From Schoenoplectus triqueter (lineage: Eukaryota > Streptophyta > Magnoliopsida > Poales > Cyperaceae): 35,331 bases of DNA. The DNA lies in NCBI GenBank assembly GCA_964058805.1, contig CAXKVV010001227.1, positions 1 to 35,331 of the forward strand, read 5' to 3'. How positions within the stretch are numbered: position 1 is the stretch's first letter; each line of letters starts with the position of its first letter. Both the position numbers and the translations under genes were made by a program. This document shows positions 1-11,183 of the stretch, in pieces. The notes under the pieces were generated by a model. That model was given only the letters and a program-made list of their open reading frames with translations, had not been told where the DNA came from and searched no databases.

Positions 1-280
1 GTAACATATATTATTATTAATTTTATAAAAATTTTAATATAAATATTATAATAATATTATTTACTATTAAATGAGTTTTAGCGAGTCATCTCAAATCAAA
101 TCTTTTATGGTTCGTTTGGCAAATTAAGGAATAGTTTCGGAAGAGTGGTAATTTTGGATAAAGTAATAAAATAGTATCATTTTGGAAGAGTGATATTCTT
201 GGTTATTCAAAAGAGTGAAAATATCATTTGGTAATTGTTAATCAGAATAGTTAAAATATGTATAATTATGATACTAACAA
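1..280. other. AT-rich non-coding DNA
   Basis: No gene is visible. Bases from about 107 to 250 look like the left arm of a possible foldback element described separately. Confidence 0.5.
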
Positions 281-860
281 TGATGATGATAATAATAAAA
301 TAATAATAATAATAATATCTATTAATTTTTATGTAAGTAGTTTCTATCAGAAATTCATAAATTCATCATGCATACATGAAAAAAATTCTATCTAGTAAAA
401 CAATAATAATAATCATAATATAATAATCATAAAAATTATAATTATAATCATAATATAATAATCTAATCAAATAACAATAAAATAATAATAATAATAATAA
501 TAATAATTATAATATAATAATAAAAAATAATGATAATAATAAGAATAAGAATAATATAATAATATAATATGACATAATCAAATAATAATAAAATAATAAT
601 TATAATCATATAATAATAATATAATAATACTAAATAATATAATAATAATAAATCATAATCATAATATAACATAATCAAATAATAATCGCTATTCCAACGA
701 GAGCTAAACTGATATACCATCTATAACTTGTTATACCGGATTAACACTATTCTACTTAATCTAAAATTTATTTGACAATTTAATTTATCAGAATAGTAAT
801 GATATTTTTACTTTTTGCTATTTGATAGAGTGTCCGGAACCAGAATAGGTAACGAGTTTG
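107..860. repeat. possible foldback (MITE-like) element with a microsatellite core
   Basis: The left part (about 195-250, containing AGTGAAAATATCAT and CAGAATAG) is found again in inverted form at about 785-835 (ATGATATTTTTACTTTTTGC and CAGAATAG). The two imperfect arms enclose the (TAA)n tract. The ends are poorly defined and no target-site duplication was established. The call rests only on arm similarity seen by eye. Confidence 0.35.
281..689. repeat. (TAA)n/(ATAATC)n compound microsatellite
   Basis: About 400 bp consists almost entirely of TAA/AAT trinucleotide repeats broken by ATC and AAG variants. The open frame on the minus strand here encodes only Tyr, Ile and Leu and is a by-product of the repeat. 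Confidence 0.9.
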
Positions 861-1020
861 AATGAAGGTTTTATATAGCTTTTTTTTTTCCTTTTCTTCT
901 AAAGAGACGAAATAAAATTCATTGTTTAAGGCGCCGGTCTGATGGAAATGTTAAAATTCAAGCAATATGATTGCATGGACCTACAATTCTAGAAAAATTG
1001 TATATGAATAAAAAACTATG

Positions 1021-1260
1021 ACTTTTGAACCAGTCAAGGAGGAGGATCAGTGCATTCAAGTGGGCTGAATGCCACGAAATAGTTTGGCACTTCTGGACTG
1101 GGAGTCTGGGACCATGACATGACACCATATGCAACAAGTATATATAAACTATATAAGACTATTTTAGTAAATAAATGGGCCATATTGGATGGTCCACAAA
1201 GTAATTGCAGTATGAAATTTCCATAGAATGTAAGCTGTTCCTAAATTTCAAAGGTAATAA
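1021..1260. repeat. segmental duplication, copy 1
   Basis: This block is alignable by eye with 17468-17686. Shared islands in the same order include CAGTCAAG, GGCTGAATGC against GGTTGAATGC, CATATGCAAC, TATATTGGAT and AAATTTCAAAG. Both copies contain a TATATA-rich stretch just after CATATGCAAC. There is no coding frame. It may be an old duplicated intergenic or promoter segment. Confidence 0.6.
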
Positions 1261-1529
1261 GGCATGCAAACGCCAGCAAGTATTTTTTTTCCTGGCTTCG
1301 AGGAAAGGGCCATATTACACATCTTGGTTATTCCTGGCTTCTATATTTCTTCCTCGAGAGGTAGTTATTATGAAAATAACAAAAAATAAAGTAAATTGGT
1401 AAATAAGGACATTTTTCACTAATCCATGCCTCCAAATTAAATGCTATTCCGGTATTAGTGACTTTTTAAGCTGGGGATAATGACTTTTTACTATTCCGTT
1501 TTGGAATACAGGTGCCAAACAACTAGGTT

Positions 1530-2070
1530 GCACAAAAAAACTCAGGTTCATGGCTCACCTCGAGCTCAAGCTCGATTCAAGTTCGAACTAATTTAATTCG
1601 AGCTAATTTGGCTTGAGTTAATCTAGTTCAATAGTTAAATAAATTGAATTTGAGTTGAGATTGGCTCTGCTCGTAGCTCGACTCGGCTAGAATATAATGG
1701 TTTATATTTTTTTTTGCTAAACTCTAATCCTATAATCCATCTCAACATCTTAACGGCTTAATGACTTCTAATACTCGCTTATGACTCAGCTCATATATCT
1801 GACTCAATAGTTTTTTTTGCTGGTTCATTCATTCAAATTAGTGTAGCAAATATTTTATTGAAAATATAATTTGTTGATATATCAATTTTGTACTAACTCA
1901 TATATCATTTTTATAGATATACCAAATTGTAGTTTGTAGATATAGTAAATATAAATGTCAAACCGAGACAACATACATGCATTGATTCATGAGCCATCTT
2001 GAATAGTAATAAGTCAAATTTGAGCTAGACTTTTCACGAGCTTGACTCTATAAACAACCTCTAGCCTCTC
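1530..2070. repeat. dispersed repeat rich in GAGCT/AGCTC words
   Basis: The left part is rich in CTCGAGCTCAAGCTCG-like words, and related inverted words (ACGAGCTTGACTC) recur near 2035. This kind of composition is common in plant non-autonomous elements. Class and borders are not resolved. Confidence 0.3.
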
Positions 2071-2208
2071 CAGTGGAATATATCATTTAATTATAGTTTT
2101 GAAGATCCCTTGATAACTATTCATTTTTGACAATTTTAATGGCCGATTTCATATAAAATCATGGAAAATAAGTAAAATAAATATGTTCAGCTCTCTATAT
2201 ATATCATA

Positions 2209-3548
2209 CACTACAAAAAAATAACTTTAGATAATATCACTTTAACAACGGTTATAAATCAAATCCGTTGTTAAAATGACTCAATAACATTATTGAAATA
2301 TAGATACTTCTTTTAATAAAGAAACATTGCTAAAATAAAGCGAAAGAACGCCAAAAAAACTGCACATTCATTTAATAATGGTTCTTTTAAGAAACCATTG
2401 TCAAATATAACATTTAGCAACAATTCATTGAAGGAATCGTTGTTAAATAATGTGTCAATTTTTTTTAACTATATTTGATAATGGTTCCTTGAACGAATCA
2501 TTGTTAAATGGGTGTGCTGATTTTCATATAATTTTTTTACTCTATTTAACAATATTTTGATTAGATAACCGTTGTTAAATGTTTATTTCACTTTTGACTC
2601 TGACATATTTATCCCTACCAATGACATTCACTCCCATGGATTGTCAGATTTTTTCGTCTTACTATTCGTTCATCCCAATCCAATGATAAAAAAAATCAAA
2701 ATTTAAAAAATAAAATTTCACGGATTACCAACTCATTATCATATATTTTCATATATAAAAAGAGAGATGAGAGACAGAGAGAGACAAAAGAAAGAAATAA
2801 GAGAGACAGAAGGAAGAGGGAAGAAATAAAAATCAAAATTTGACCATTTTAAATTCAAACAGCTATAACTTTTGATAGAAAACTCCGATTGAGGCAATGC
2901 GGCCATGGAAAGCTTATGATGAGATCTACATGGTCATTTGCTTATGACATTATAGTAACTTTTAGGGCCAAAAAAATATTATCTTCAAATTCAAAATACT
3001 TTTGAAGTTTATTTGAAGTTTTTAGTTCTATTTTTTTCTTAGAAATTATATAAATTTTTATATTATTGAGTAAGAAAGATGTATTATTTAGTAAATATAT
3101 TTTTTCATTGTATGAATAATTAAATTTTTTTATAGTATTTATTGCATTAATAATATGATGTATGTCACAATACTTATCCTTTTTCATCTGTTTATATATC
3201 ATTTACTGTTTTTAGTTGTTTTAATCATTTATATAGAAAGTTAAATTTTTTATAAAAAATAAAAAAATGAATCTTTAGTAACAGTTTCGTGTCAGAACCG
3301 TTGTTAAAGGTGTATTAAACAATGATTTTGGGCTCAAAATTATTGTTAAATATTCGTTTAACACTATTCTGGCATGAAATCATTGCTAAAGGTTTATTTA
3401 AAAAACAATAATTCCGAACGTGTAATTTGATAACGAGATTTGACAATGGTTACTTAGATCTTTTCTAACACCTTCCTTTAATAACGGTTCAATAACTGTC
3501 GTTAAATATGGTTAACAATAAGTGTCAAATAGAATTTTTATTGTGGTG
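2209..3548. mobile_element. non-autonomous CACTA-like transposon (1340 bp)
   Basis: The element begins CACTACAAAAAAATAAC and ends TTTTTATTGTGGTG, so the imperfect terminal inverted repeats start CACTACAA and CACCACAA. It is flanked by ATA on both sides (2206-2208 and 3549-3551), fitting the 3-bp duplication of CACTA elements. The subterminal 300-400 bp on each side hold many copies of an AACAACGGTT/CCGTTGTTAAA word in both orientations, as expected for transposase-binding arrays. No transposase frame is present. The core at about 2840-3110 resembles 34530-34770. Confidence 0.8.
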
Positions 3549-3551
3549 ATA

Positions 3552-3960
3552 TATGTTATTGTTCAATAGGCTTGTGCCTTTATTTAATTTTCTAACAAAA
3601 TCCGAAACATTCATGGAATATATATATTTGCAAACATTTCATTTTTTTAACCAAATTAAACAATATATCAACCTTTTGAAGCCTTTTATCGAGTCATATA
3701 TATTATATAGTCTCATAGATCTTAAATGTTAATGGCGTTAAAATATTATCGTTGTCATTCTGATCATTTCTCAGTATATCAACTAAGTTGATCAATATGT
3801 ACAACATGGTGTCTAAGAGGCGTGTTACCAGTCGGCCATGCAAAAATCCTCATGGATTCGCTCGAGAGGGATACCTTGTACGTGTTCTTTATCTAGTACA
3901 GACCTCCCGTCCTCAAAAGTCTCTAATCTTTTTAGATGTTTTTATTCTTACATAATATTT
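3552..3960. other. AT-rich spacer, nothing recognised
   Basis: Short frames only, with no repeat structure that I can support. Confidence 0.5.
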
Positions 3961-4277
3961 GTCCTCCAATCTTTCATATTAGATTTTTATTTATGTGTTA
4001 TATTATTTCATCATATTATATAGTTCTGAGAAAATATTAATTAGTCACGAGTTCCACAATAGAAACACATAATTTCGCACGCCTCACAATTTGAGACACA
4101 CTTTGCACGTTGTTAAGTAACATATTGGTCCTCCAATCTTTCATATTAGGTCTTCATTTACGTGTTATATTATTTCATGTTAGATTTCTGAGAAAATATT
4201 AGTCACGAATTCCACAATAAAAACACACAACTTCTCACGCCTCACATTCTCACAATTTGAGACACACTTTGCACGTG
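3961..4277. repeat. tandem duplication, period about 167 bp, two diverged copies
   Basis: GTCCTCCAATCTTTCATATT at 3961 recurs at 4128. Both copies continue through TGAGAAAATATTA, TCACGA, TTCCACAATA and TTTGAGACACACTTTGCACG, with small indels between them. Confidence 0.8.
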
Positions 4278-4279
4278 GT

Positions 4280-5190
4280 TTGTTGTTAGTTTTTTTTTCT
4301 AAAAATTATTTAAAAACTCACACACTCATGCTTCATCAAGTCAGTCAATCTCAGTTCCAAATAAACACTTAATGTGTAGTATCTGCTTTGGTGTTTGAGA
4401 ACTGAGAAGTAACATTCCACACTCAGATATCGATGGTCATCATCATCATTAGCATTTTTCTAAATAAACACATCCCAACCTACTTAAGCAACTACAAGCA
4501 ACATCACTGAATATATCACTGAGCACAAGTATAACACACAAACAACATGCTCAGTATAGCAACGCAAGCACAATAATCATCACATGCAATACAACAAGAG
4601 AAAGAGCACAGACAAGCATTTGCTGGTTGCTCATGTCAAAGCGCTGGTACTTAAAGGTGGTTGTTGTTACTTCTGTGTATCTTAACAAATTTTGAAAACG
4701 CATAATTTCTCAAAAAGAAAAAAAAACACATAATTTCTGGAGATTCTATTTTGGCCGAATTTTTTTTTTGACGAAGATTTGAGGTGAGTTGTGCTTCCCT
4801 AATGAGTACATAGTTCAGAAATAAAGTAAAATATGAAAAAAAAAGAGAGAAGTAAATGCCGATTGCCATGGAACTGATCAGACAGGCAATTAAGCTAGGA
4901 TTAGACGAGATGGGGCTGAGATGAAATTGTGAACTAGGTGACAGCAGTGGACCTAGTCCAGCTCGTAGTGTCAGAGATTATCATTTGTGCCAATAATTCT
5001 ATATCATTTTCTTTGTCCATGAAGATATGCCTGCACCTTTCCTTTTTTTTCTCCTTCATAACCTCATTATTTAAAAAAAATGCAGAAATTTCTAATTTTT
5101 TATTACACAGAAATTCCTAAATTAACCACGGTACAAGAAAGGGAATAAAGAAGAAATAAGTTGTTAGCAATTTATTCCTTTTTTTTGTTT
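4280..5190. other. non-coding spacer
   Basis: No gene or clear repeat is visible. A short (CAT)n run lies near 4438-4450. Confidence 0.5.
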
Positions 5191-5203
5191 GGGGGGGGGG
5201 GGG
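5191..5203. repeat. poly(G) tract, 13 G
   Basis: A homopolymer of 13 G follows a T-rich run inside very AT-rich DNA. A tract like this is prone to length error in sequencing. Confidence 0.85.
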
Positions 5204-5304
5204 TCAGTGACAATAATATCAACTAAAACTATTGTATAGTGCATATGATATTGATAACAATACTCAATCTTTAATCGCAGAACAAAGTTGAATGATTTCT
5301 AAAT

Positions 5305-5778
5305 ACTAGCTATATACCCGCGCGTTGCAGCAGAATTTTTTATTTAAACATTAAAATATTATAAGATAAAAAAATTCACATTTATCTAATATTAAATTAT
5401 AAATTCACCAAATTATAGAAAAAACATATAATAAAGACTATATTTAATCTTGGATGAGATTTTTGCACAATATGAGTTAATGATTCATGATTTTTATGGA
5501 AAGAAAAGTAAATTATTCTAACATATATTATCACCATTAATTCCTTACCAAATATGCACAAAGTTGCTAAATAAAAAATAAAAATTATGAAAATAATAGT
5601 ATATAAGGGAAAGAAATGGAGAGAAAGATGGGATCAATGGACGCGATCACATACGTTCGATCAACCAACAATAAATATTATCCGTCTAATTGAGGGATAA
5701 AATGGGTATAATAAAAATTTACAATGACAAAAAATGGACCCTCCAATTCTTAGATGCTTTATATAATAGTATAGATAA
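5305..5778. repeat. unassigned dispersed-repeat candidate
   Basis: The segment opens with ATACTAGCTATATACCCGCG followed by CGTTGC, and closes with TATAATAGTATAGATA. The ends are loosely inverted (TACTAGCTATATA against TACTATTATATA). The isolated CpG-rich word at the left end is typical of a plant repeat terminus, but I cannot name the class. Confidence 0.3.
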
Positions 5779-5779
5779 G

Positions 5780-6704
5780 GGGTAATTATGAAAGTCATTT
5801 AGCAGAAGCAAAGAAAGCCGTGCTTTCAGATCTAATCCCTATAACGCATACAAAAAAAAAGAGCCGATTTTGATAATGGAAGTATCAGCAGATTTAGTTG
5901 AACCCAACGGATCTAAAATCAATGATAAATGTTGATTTAGCTGAATATAAATTAATCTATTACATAGTTGGAGAGAACCCACTTGTACAACTAATATTCT
6001 AATATTGATCTTCTATGACATATAAGAAAATATTAGATTTTTTTTTGTAAAGGATCAAACAACTAAAATAAAAGCCACAGAAACAAAACGGGGAAATATG
6101 GATAATTGGAAATCTAATAACCAATATGTCAATTTTCATGGGATGAAATTAAGAAGGCCTCTTAATTCTTTTTTCTTCTAAAAAAAAGTGGGACCAAGCA
6201 GCGATTTTGACTCCAAAAATATCGACACTTTTGCAGAGAACTACGGAACCTCCGGTGTCAAAACTTACATAACTCCATCCAATATAATCTGAAAATAAAT
6301 TAGTTAGACATGAATCAAGATGTTTTGATCTATTACGGGTCAGATCAAGTATAAATCAATTCGAATTGTGTTTTTAATTTATTTTCTGATGTAACGTTAA
6401 TTAAAACGTATATATAAACTATCTGAGATTAATATTAAATTACTTAAAATTATATAAAAATAATTAATAAATAATTAATTATTTTATTTTGGTCAGTCTC
6501 CATCTGACGCATTCTGGTATTTTAATTTAATTATTCGATATTAAACATGAAAATCAGTCATTTACACTTTGGCTGGCATTTAACTTCAGCGTTTACATTG
6601 CTTAGTTAGATACTTATAATCCGTACGTTGTGTTGAAATCTAAAATTAAACACAATTGAAATTTGCATTATTTGATGCTTAGATTGCAGAAATAAGTCTC
6701 TCTA
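5780..6704. other. AT-rich spacer upstream of the copia element
   Basis: No gene or repeat structure recognised. It ends at the GTTAA target site. Confidence 0.5.
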
Positions 6705-8148
6705 GTTAATGTTAGTTTGTAATAATCTTGAAGTCAATAATACGATAAATTTGTTATATAAAGCTTTGTTCATGAATTGGATATTTAAACGATATTTTGT
6801 TTCCTTGAGTATTATTGAATTTATGAATCATTCCGAGTTCATGACTGGAATTGTGAAACTTCATAATATAGAATATACTCTTAAAAGTCACTAACCAAGG
6901 TAATTAGCAGGAACACTAATTAACCGTTATCAGGTTAGTATGTGGATTAAATGATGGTCAAGTTTTACAGACCATAGACAAAGAGTTGTCATTTTAATCA
7001 CATAGATAGATGTTCAAGGAACATCGTATTTGATAGACCCCGAATGAAACATTAAATGGAATTGTGTTTGTGTCATTAATGTTTTCGTTCAGTATTAAAT
7101 TCTAAAGTATGAGGTATTCATCTTTCCTACATAGGATATGTATGTGTGTGATTTCTACCAAACGTTATCCGTAAAAGGTGGCTATAAAGGTAGCTCTTCG
7201 GTATACATAACTTATGCGGAGGAAGAGATGGTTTGCCAAAAGTACTATTGTCCCTCGTATTTTTATACGAGTTATAGCATCACTGGGCCCCTTGATAGAG
7301 TAAGATTATCTGCTAGCAGTATAATTACAAGAGTAATTATATTTGATTATTTACTCAGGATCAAGAAAAGATTAAGTTTGCAAGGATGACACATACCTAC
7401 CTTGAAACTGATCTGATAGCTATGAGACAAAAGAATTAAACACAAGTAAATAGTTTACTGGATCATGATATTGTACAGTACATCATCATCTGTGTAATTG
7501 GATGGTCATAGTGCATTCTGCCAGATGCCTCCTATGATTATAGAAGTTAAAACGGTTTTAACTCTATTTACCAACATAACACGGATCCTGTCGGGTCACA
7601 CCGTATAGGAGTTAATCGGAGAATCTTATTGATTAATTATGAATTGTTTATAATTAATAATAAGATGGTTATAATTAATTATATATGATATAATTATATT
7701 TGTCATAGAGATGACAAGAAGCAAAAATCAGATTGAATTTATAACGTGTTGGACACGTCGTATAAATTCGCCGAAACAACAACCGAGAAAAATATAATTG
7801 TAGATGACAATTATATATATTTGATTTGGATTTTAAAATGTTAATTATGGATTTGAATTATGGGCCAAAGCCCATTTATAATTAAAGTCTTAATTAATAA
7901 TTAAAAGCCCAAAATCAGAAAAGCCCAAAAAAGCCCAAAATCCGAAAAGCCCAAAAAGGCCCACGATGAGCTCCAAGGGTATTTTGGTAATTTGTCCAAA
8001 AGCCCAAGGGTATTTCGGTAATTTGGCCAAAAAGCCCAATGGCGTTTTGGTAAATTGAATGAACTTTAAGGGTATTTTGGTCTTTTCACTTTGAAACCTC
8101 CTTACTATTCACGAGGGCATTTTGGTAATTTGTCAATTCCATTTTTTC

Positions 8149-8156
8149 TATAAATA
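8149..8156 (+). promoter_or_regulatory. LTR TATA box
   Basis: TATAAATA lies at the end of the U3-like region, followed by a purine-rich stretch and CTTTCTCTCTCC. It is the best candidate for the core promoter, placing the transcript start near 8180. The 3' LTR holds the identical box at 16294-16301. Confidence 0.7.
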
Positions 8157-8573
8157 GAGGGGTAGGGTGAGAGAGAAACTTCCACCAAATCAGTTCTACT
8201 TTCTCTCTCCCGGTATACGGTTGTTTCAGAATTCACGGGATCGGTGAATAGTGTTTTTACGAAAGTTGCGGTATTTCTGCACATTTGTGAAACAGAATTA
8301 CTGCGAGTCGTGAATAGTACTATTTCGTCTTTTTCTCGGGTGAATAGTGTTTTTGCGAAAAACCGCGGTTTACAGTATTTCTGGCAAAAGAAATAAGCCG
8401 CTCTCTGGTTAGTCCTGGTGGATAACCTACAGAGGCATCAGACGTTTGGTGCTCCGAGACAAGCCGATTTTCATTCCAATTAAAATTTGGAAGCGAGGTA
8501 TAACATCTTATATTAATCTATGTAATTGTTAAGTAGATTAATATTTTAGAAATCAATCATGGAGTAGATCAAT

Positions 8574-8766
8574 AAAGGTTTAAAGAGGTGTGTATCTCTC
8601 GGTAATCATCCGACACATCACTTTAACCCTAAGCTTAAGTTAGAAGTAAAATAATATTTTACCGTCTTTTGTAAAGGATTAAATGTCTGTAACTCTCGGT
8701 TATTATCCGACATACTTTAATCCCTAACTTAAGTAGAAGTAAAATTTTTGTTCTACGGTCTTTCCG
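8574..8766 (+). repeat. internal tandem duplication near the LTR 3' end
   Basis: Two diverged units of roughly 100 bp both read AAAGG(T/A)TTAAA, then CTCTCGGT(A/T)AT, ATCCGACA, CTTAAGT, AGAAGTAAAA and a CGTCTTT or CGGTCTTT ending. The 3' LTR has the same arrangement. Confidence 0.75.
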
Positions 8767-8810
8767 CAGCTTGAGCATTAATGGGATTTGGGCATTCCGA
8801 ATCCCTACAG

Positions 8811-8822
8811 TGGTATCAGAGC
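8811..8822 (+). promoter_or_regulatory. primer-binding site (initiator Met-tRNA)
   Basis: TGGTATCAGAGC starts one base after the LTR end. It is the exact complement of the last 12 bases of plant initiator methionine tRNA including CCA, the usual primer of plant Ty1/copia elements. Confidence 0.95.
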
Positions 8823-9121
8823 AAAGGCTCTCCCGCTGATTGATTTTCTAAAAGGTTATATCTTATGCAAATAAGATGTATATACCCCGTATCGGTTTAA
8901 TTCTTAGATTTGCAGCTTAAAGTCCAAACCAAATAAAATTGGATTTTCTTGGTTCGGCTCTGTCGACTAAGAAAGTTAAATTAGATTTAAGCTTTCTTTA
9001 TACTTTCTTTACGCTTTCTTTTCGAAAACTTTCGATTGTGTTAAAGTATATCTAAGAATGTGATGAAGCAATAAAGTACCTGAGTAAGAGCTGTTGATCT
9101 CCACACATAAAAGATAAGGTG

Positions 9122-9170
9122 ATGTCAAAGAAAGATGGGAAGTGGATACCTTCGGTATTCTTTCTGACAT
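9122..9170 (+). other. leader hairpin, repeat A copy 1
   Basis: ATGTCA (9122-9127) pairs with TGACAT (9165-9170) and GAAAGA (9130-9135) with TCTTTC (9159-9164). This gives 12 pairs with a two-base AA bulge on the 5' side. Confidence 0.65.
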
Positions 9171-9376
9171 GCCCTTTTACGTGTCCTGATAACTGGCCCA
9201 AAAGGAACTTTGTCACGTTACCAAATTACTTTTGCGCTTTCGAAGCATGGCAAATGTAACTCTTTTGTTTTTTTTCGAAAACTTTTGGTTATGAGAAGTA
9301 TATCTATGAATGTGATAAAGCAATAAAGTACCTGAGTAAGAGCTGTTGATCTCCACACCCGAAAGAGATGGTTCTG

Positions 9377-9428
9377 TCTAGGAAAGATTGAATTTAAAGT
9401 GGTCCTCGTGACCCCGATCTTTCCTGGG
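9377..9428 (+). other. leader hairpin, repeat A copy 2
   Basis: AGGAAAGAT (9380-9388) is perfectly complementary to ATCTTTCCT (9417-9425). Three further pairs, two of them G.U, extend the stem outward without a bulge. Relative to the equivalent hairpins both arms have changed together. Confidence 0.65.
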
Positions 9429-9604
9429 AGCCCCTTTTACGTGTCCTGATAACTGGCCGAAAAGGAACTTTGTCACGTTATCAAATTACTTTATCGTACC
9501 AGAAGGAATTAACTGTTTTGAAATCATATAAAATGTTTATATGCTTTTTACGGTATAAATAAAGAACAAAGATGTAGTTGCAAAATAAAGAATTGAGAAC
9601 TGAT

Positions 9605-9862
9605 AGTTATATATGTGACTGATTCATGTATATATATACAAAATGTTTGTATGAGCAGGTAAATTAGATTTACTGCTTTGATATGAAATGTATCTTATCA
9701 TAGATGCAAAGCTACTTCTATTGGATAGATAGTAGTTATATACGTGACTGATTCATGTATATATACAAAATGTTTGTATGAGCTGGTAAATTGGATTTAC
9801 CGCTTTGATAATAAATGAGTAAATTAGATTTATCATTTTAAGGAACCGTGAAAGAATGTTAT
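9605..9862 (+). repeat. leader repeat B, two copies of about 129 bp
   Basis: AGTTATATA(T/C)GTGACTGATT, then TACAAAATGTTTGTATGAGC and GGTAAATT(A/G)GATTTAC occur twice. The second copy runs into the 155-bp array. Confidence 0.8.
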
Positions 9863-10752
9863 GTCAAAGAAAGACTGGAAAAGGAACTTTCAATGGTCTT
9901 TCTGGCAGACGTCTTTTCACGTGTTCATAAGTCTGTTTAAAGTCAGCTTAATAAACTGACTAATTATAAATGTGTAAATTAGATTTATCATTTTAAGGAA
10001 CCGTGAAAGAATGTTATGTCAAAGAAAGACTGGAAAAGGAACTTTCAATGGTCTTTCTGGCAGACGTCTTTTCACGTGTTCATAAGTCTGTTTAAAGTTA
10101 GCTTAATAAACTGACTAATTATAAATGTGTAAATTAGATTTATCATTTTTAAGAAACCGTGAAGGAATGTTATGTCAAAGAAAGACTGGAAAAGGAACTT
10201 TCAATGGTCTTTCTGGCAGACGTCTTTTCACGTGTTCATAAGTCTGTTTAAAGTCAGCTTAATAAACTGACTAATTATAAATGTGTAAATTAGATTTATC
10301 ATTTTAAGGAACCGTGAAAGAATGTTATGTCAAAGAAAGACTGGAAAAGGAACTTTCAATGGTCTTTCTGGCAAACGTCTTTTCACGTGTTCATAAGTCT
10401 GTTTAAAGTCAGCTTAATAAACTGACTAATTATAAATGTGTAAATTAGATTTATCATTTTAAGGAACCGTGAAAGAATGTTATGTCAAAGAAAGACTGGA
10501 AAAGGAACTTTCAATGGTCTTTCTGGCAGACGTCTTTTCACGTGTTCATAAGTCTGTTTAAAGTTAGCTTAATAAACTGACTAATTATAAATGTGTAAAT
10601 TAGATTTATCATTTTTAAGAAATCGTGAAGGAAGGTTGTGTCAAAGAAAGACTGGAAAAGGAACTTTCAGTGGTCTTTCTGGCAGACATCTTTTACGTGT
10701 TCGTAAGTCTGTTTAAAGTCAGTTTAACAAACTGACTGCTTACGATGTTAAA
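9821..10752 (+). repeat. leader repeat C, six tandem units of 155 bp
   Basis: Units start at AAATTAGATTTATCATTTT at 9821, 9976, 10131, 10287, 10442 and 10597, a spacing of 155-156 bp. The first five are nearly identical and the sixth is diverged. Each holds GTCAAAGAAAGACTGG opposite GTCTTTCTGGCAG, which can form a hairpin, and a second inverted pair AGT(C/T)AG/CTGACT near its end. The array sits wholly inside the element, before gag. Confidence 0.95.
9862..9907 (+). other. leader hairpin, first 155-bp unit (recurs in each unit)
   Basis: TGTCA pairs with TGGCA (one G.U) and GAAAGAC (9869-9875) with GTCTTTC (9896-9902), with the same AA bulge as the first repeat A hairpin. The arms are kept in all six units, including the diverged last one. 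Confidence 0.65.
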
Positions 10753-11183
10753 CCCGAAAAATTAAGTAATATGCCCTACCTACTCTGTCCTCGCATATCA
10801 TTGTTCATTGGCAGACGTGACCTACTCAGTAGGCGTCACCTTTTACCTTTGGTTTTCGAGGGTTATGTCCGACATAACGAATCAAATAGAGTGAGGTTAC
10901 TTACCAATGATTTCCAAAACAGTTTTGGGCTTGGGGCAAAGTTTCGTTAAAACATATGATGTTTAGCGAAACCAAGAATCACATAGAGATGTGATTAGCA
11001 AAGAGTTGCTTACCTAAGATAATTAATAAACGAGTTATTCAACGATAACTTGATTATCAATGAAAATAGGGATCTTGGTCCTAACTACAAACGGGAATAG
11101 AACAAATTTGTAGTGGGAGTTTTATTTGAAATAAAACATTACATGAACAAAGCTAAAAATCTTTACATTTTACGTTGTAGCAC

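Larger units (their letters stand above)
6710..8809 (+). repeat. 5' LTR (2100 bp)
   Basis: It starts TGTTAGTTTG and ends ATCCCTACA. It matches the 3' LTR except at 7159 (C against T), 8432 (G against A) and 8685 (G against A), with no indels. The U3 part carries a run of AGCCCAAAA words followed by several GGGTATTTTGGTAATTT-like copies at 7977-8131. A TATA box lies near 8149. Downstream, GTGAATAGTGTTTTT occurs twice (near 8243 and 8339), and a roughly 100-bp tandem duplication around 8575-8765 contains CTCTCGGT, ATCCGACA and AGAAGTAAAA in both copies. Confidence 0.97.
9021..9500 (+). repeat. leader repeat A, two copies of about 253 bp
   Basis: TTCGAAAACT at 9021 recurs at 9274. Both copies continue with GAATGTGAT, AAGCAATAAAGTACCTGAGT, a hairpin and CTTTTACGTGTCCTGATAAC. 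The hairpin arms differ between the copies but remain complementary. Confidence 0.85.
8823..11183 (+). other. 2.3-kb untranslated leader of the copia element
   Basis: No long frame opens before gag. Much of the leader is nested tandem repeats: two units of about 253 bp (from 9021 and 9274), two of about 129 bp (from about 9605 and 9734), then six units of 155 bp. The 253-bp and 155-bp units carry a hairpin of the same design followed by CTTTT(C)ACGTGT. Its position between primer site and gag suggests a role in packaging, dimerisation or translation control, which is inference. Confidence 0.75.

Noticed and set aside
281..689. CRISPR-like regular repeats
   Set aside because: This is a simple trinucleotide microsatellite in a plant genome, without unique spacers.
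463..720. Tyr/Ile/Leu-rich 85-codon frame on the minus strand
   Set aside because: It is produced by the (TAA)n compound microsatellite.
5191..5203. Poly(G) tract as a G-quadruplex or regulatory site
   Set aside because: It is a single homopolymer with no other G-runs nearby; length error or chance is enough to explain it.
6709..7389. Two open frames in the 5' LTR (the first also present in the 3' LTR)
   Set aside because: They lie in non-coding U3 sequence. Their presence in both LTRs reflects LTR identity and not gene conservation, and there are no motifs.
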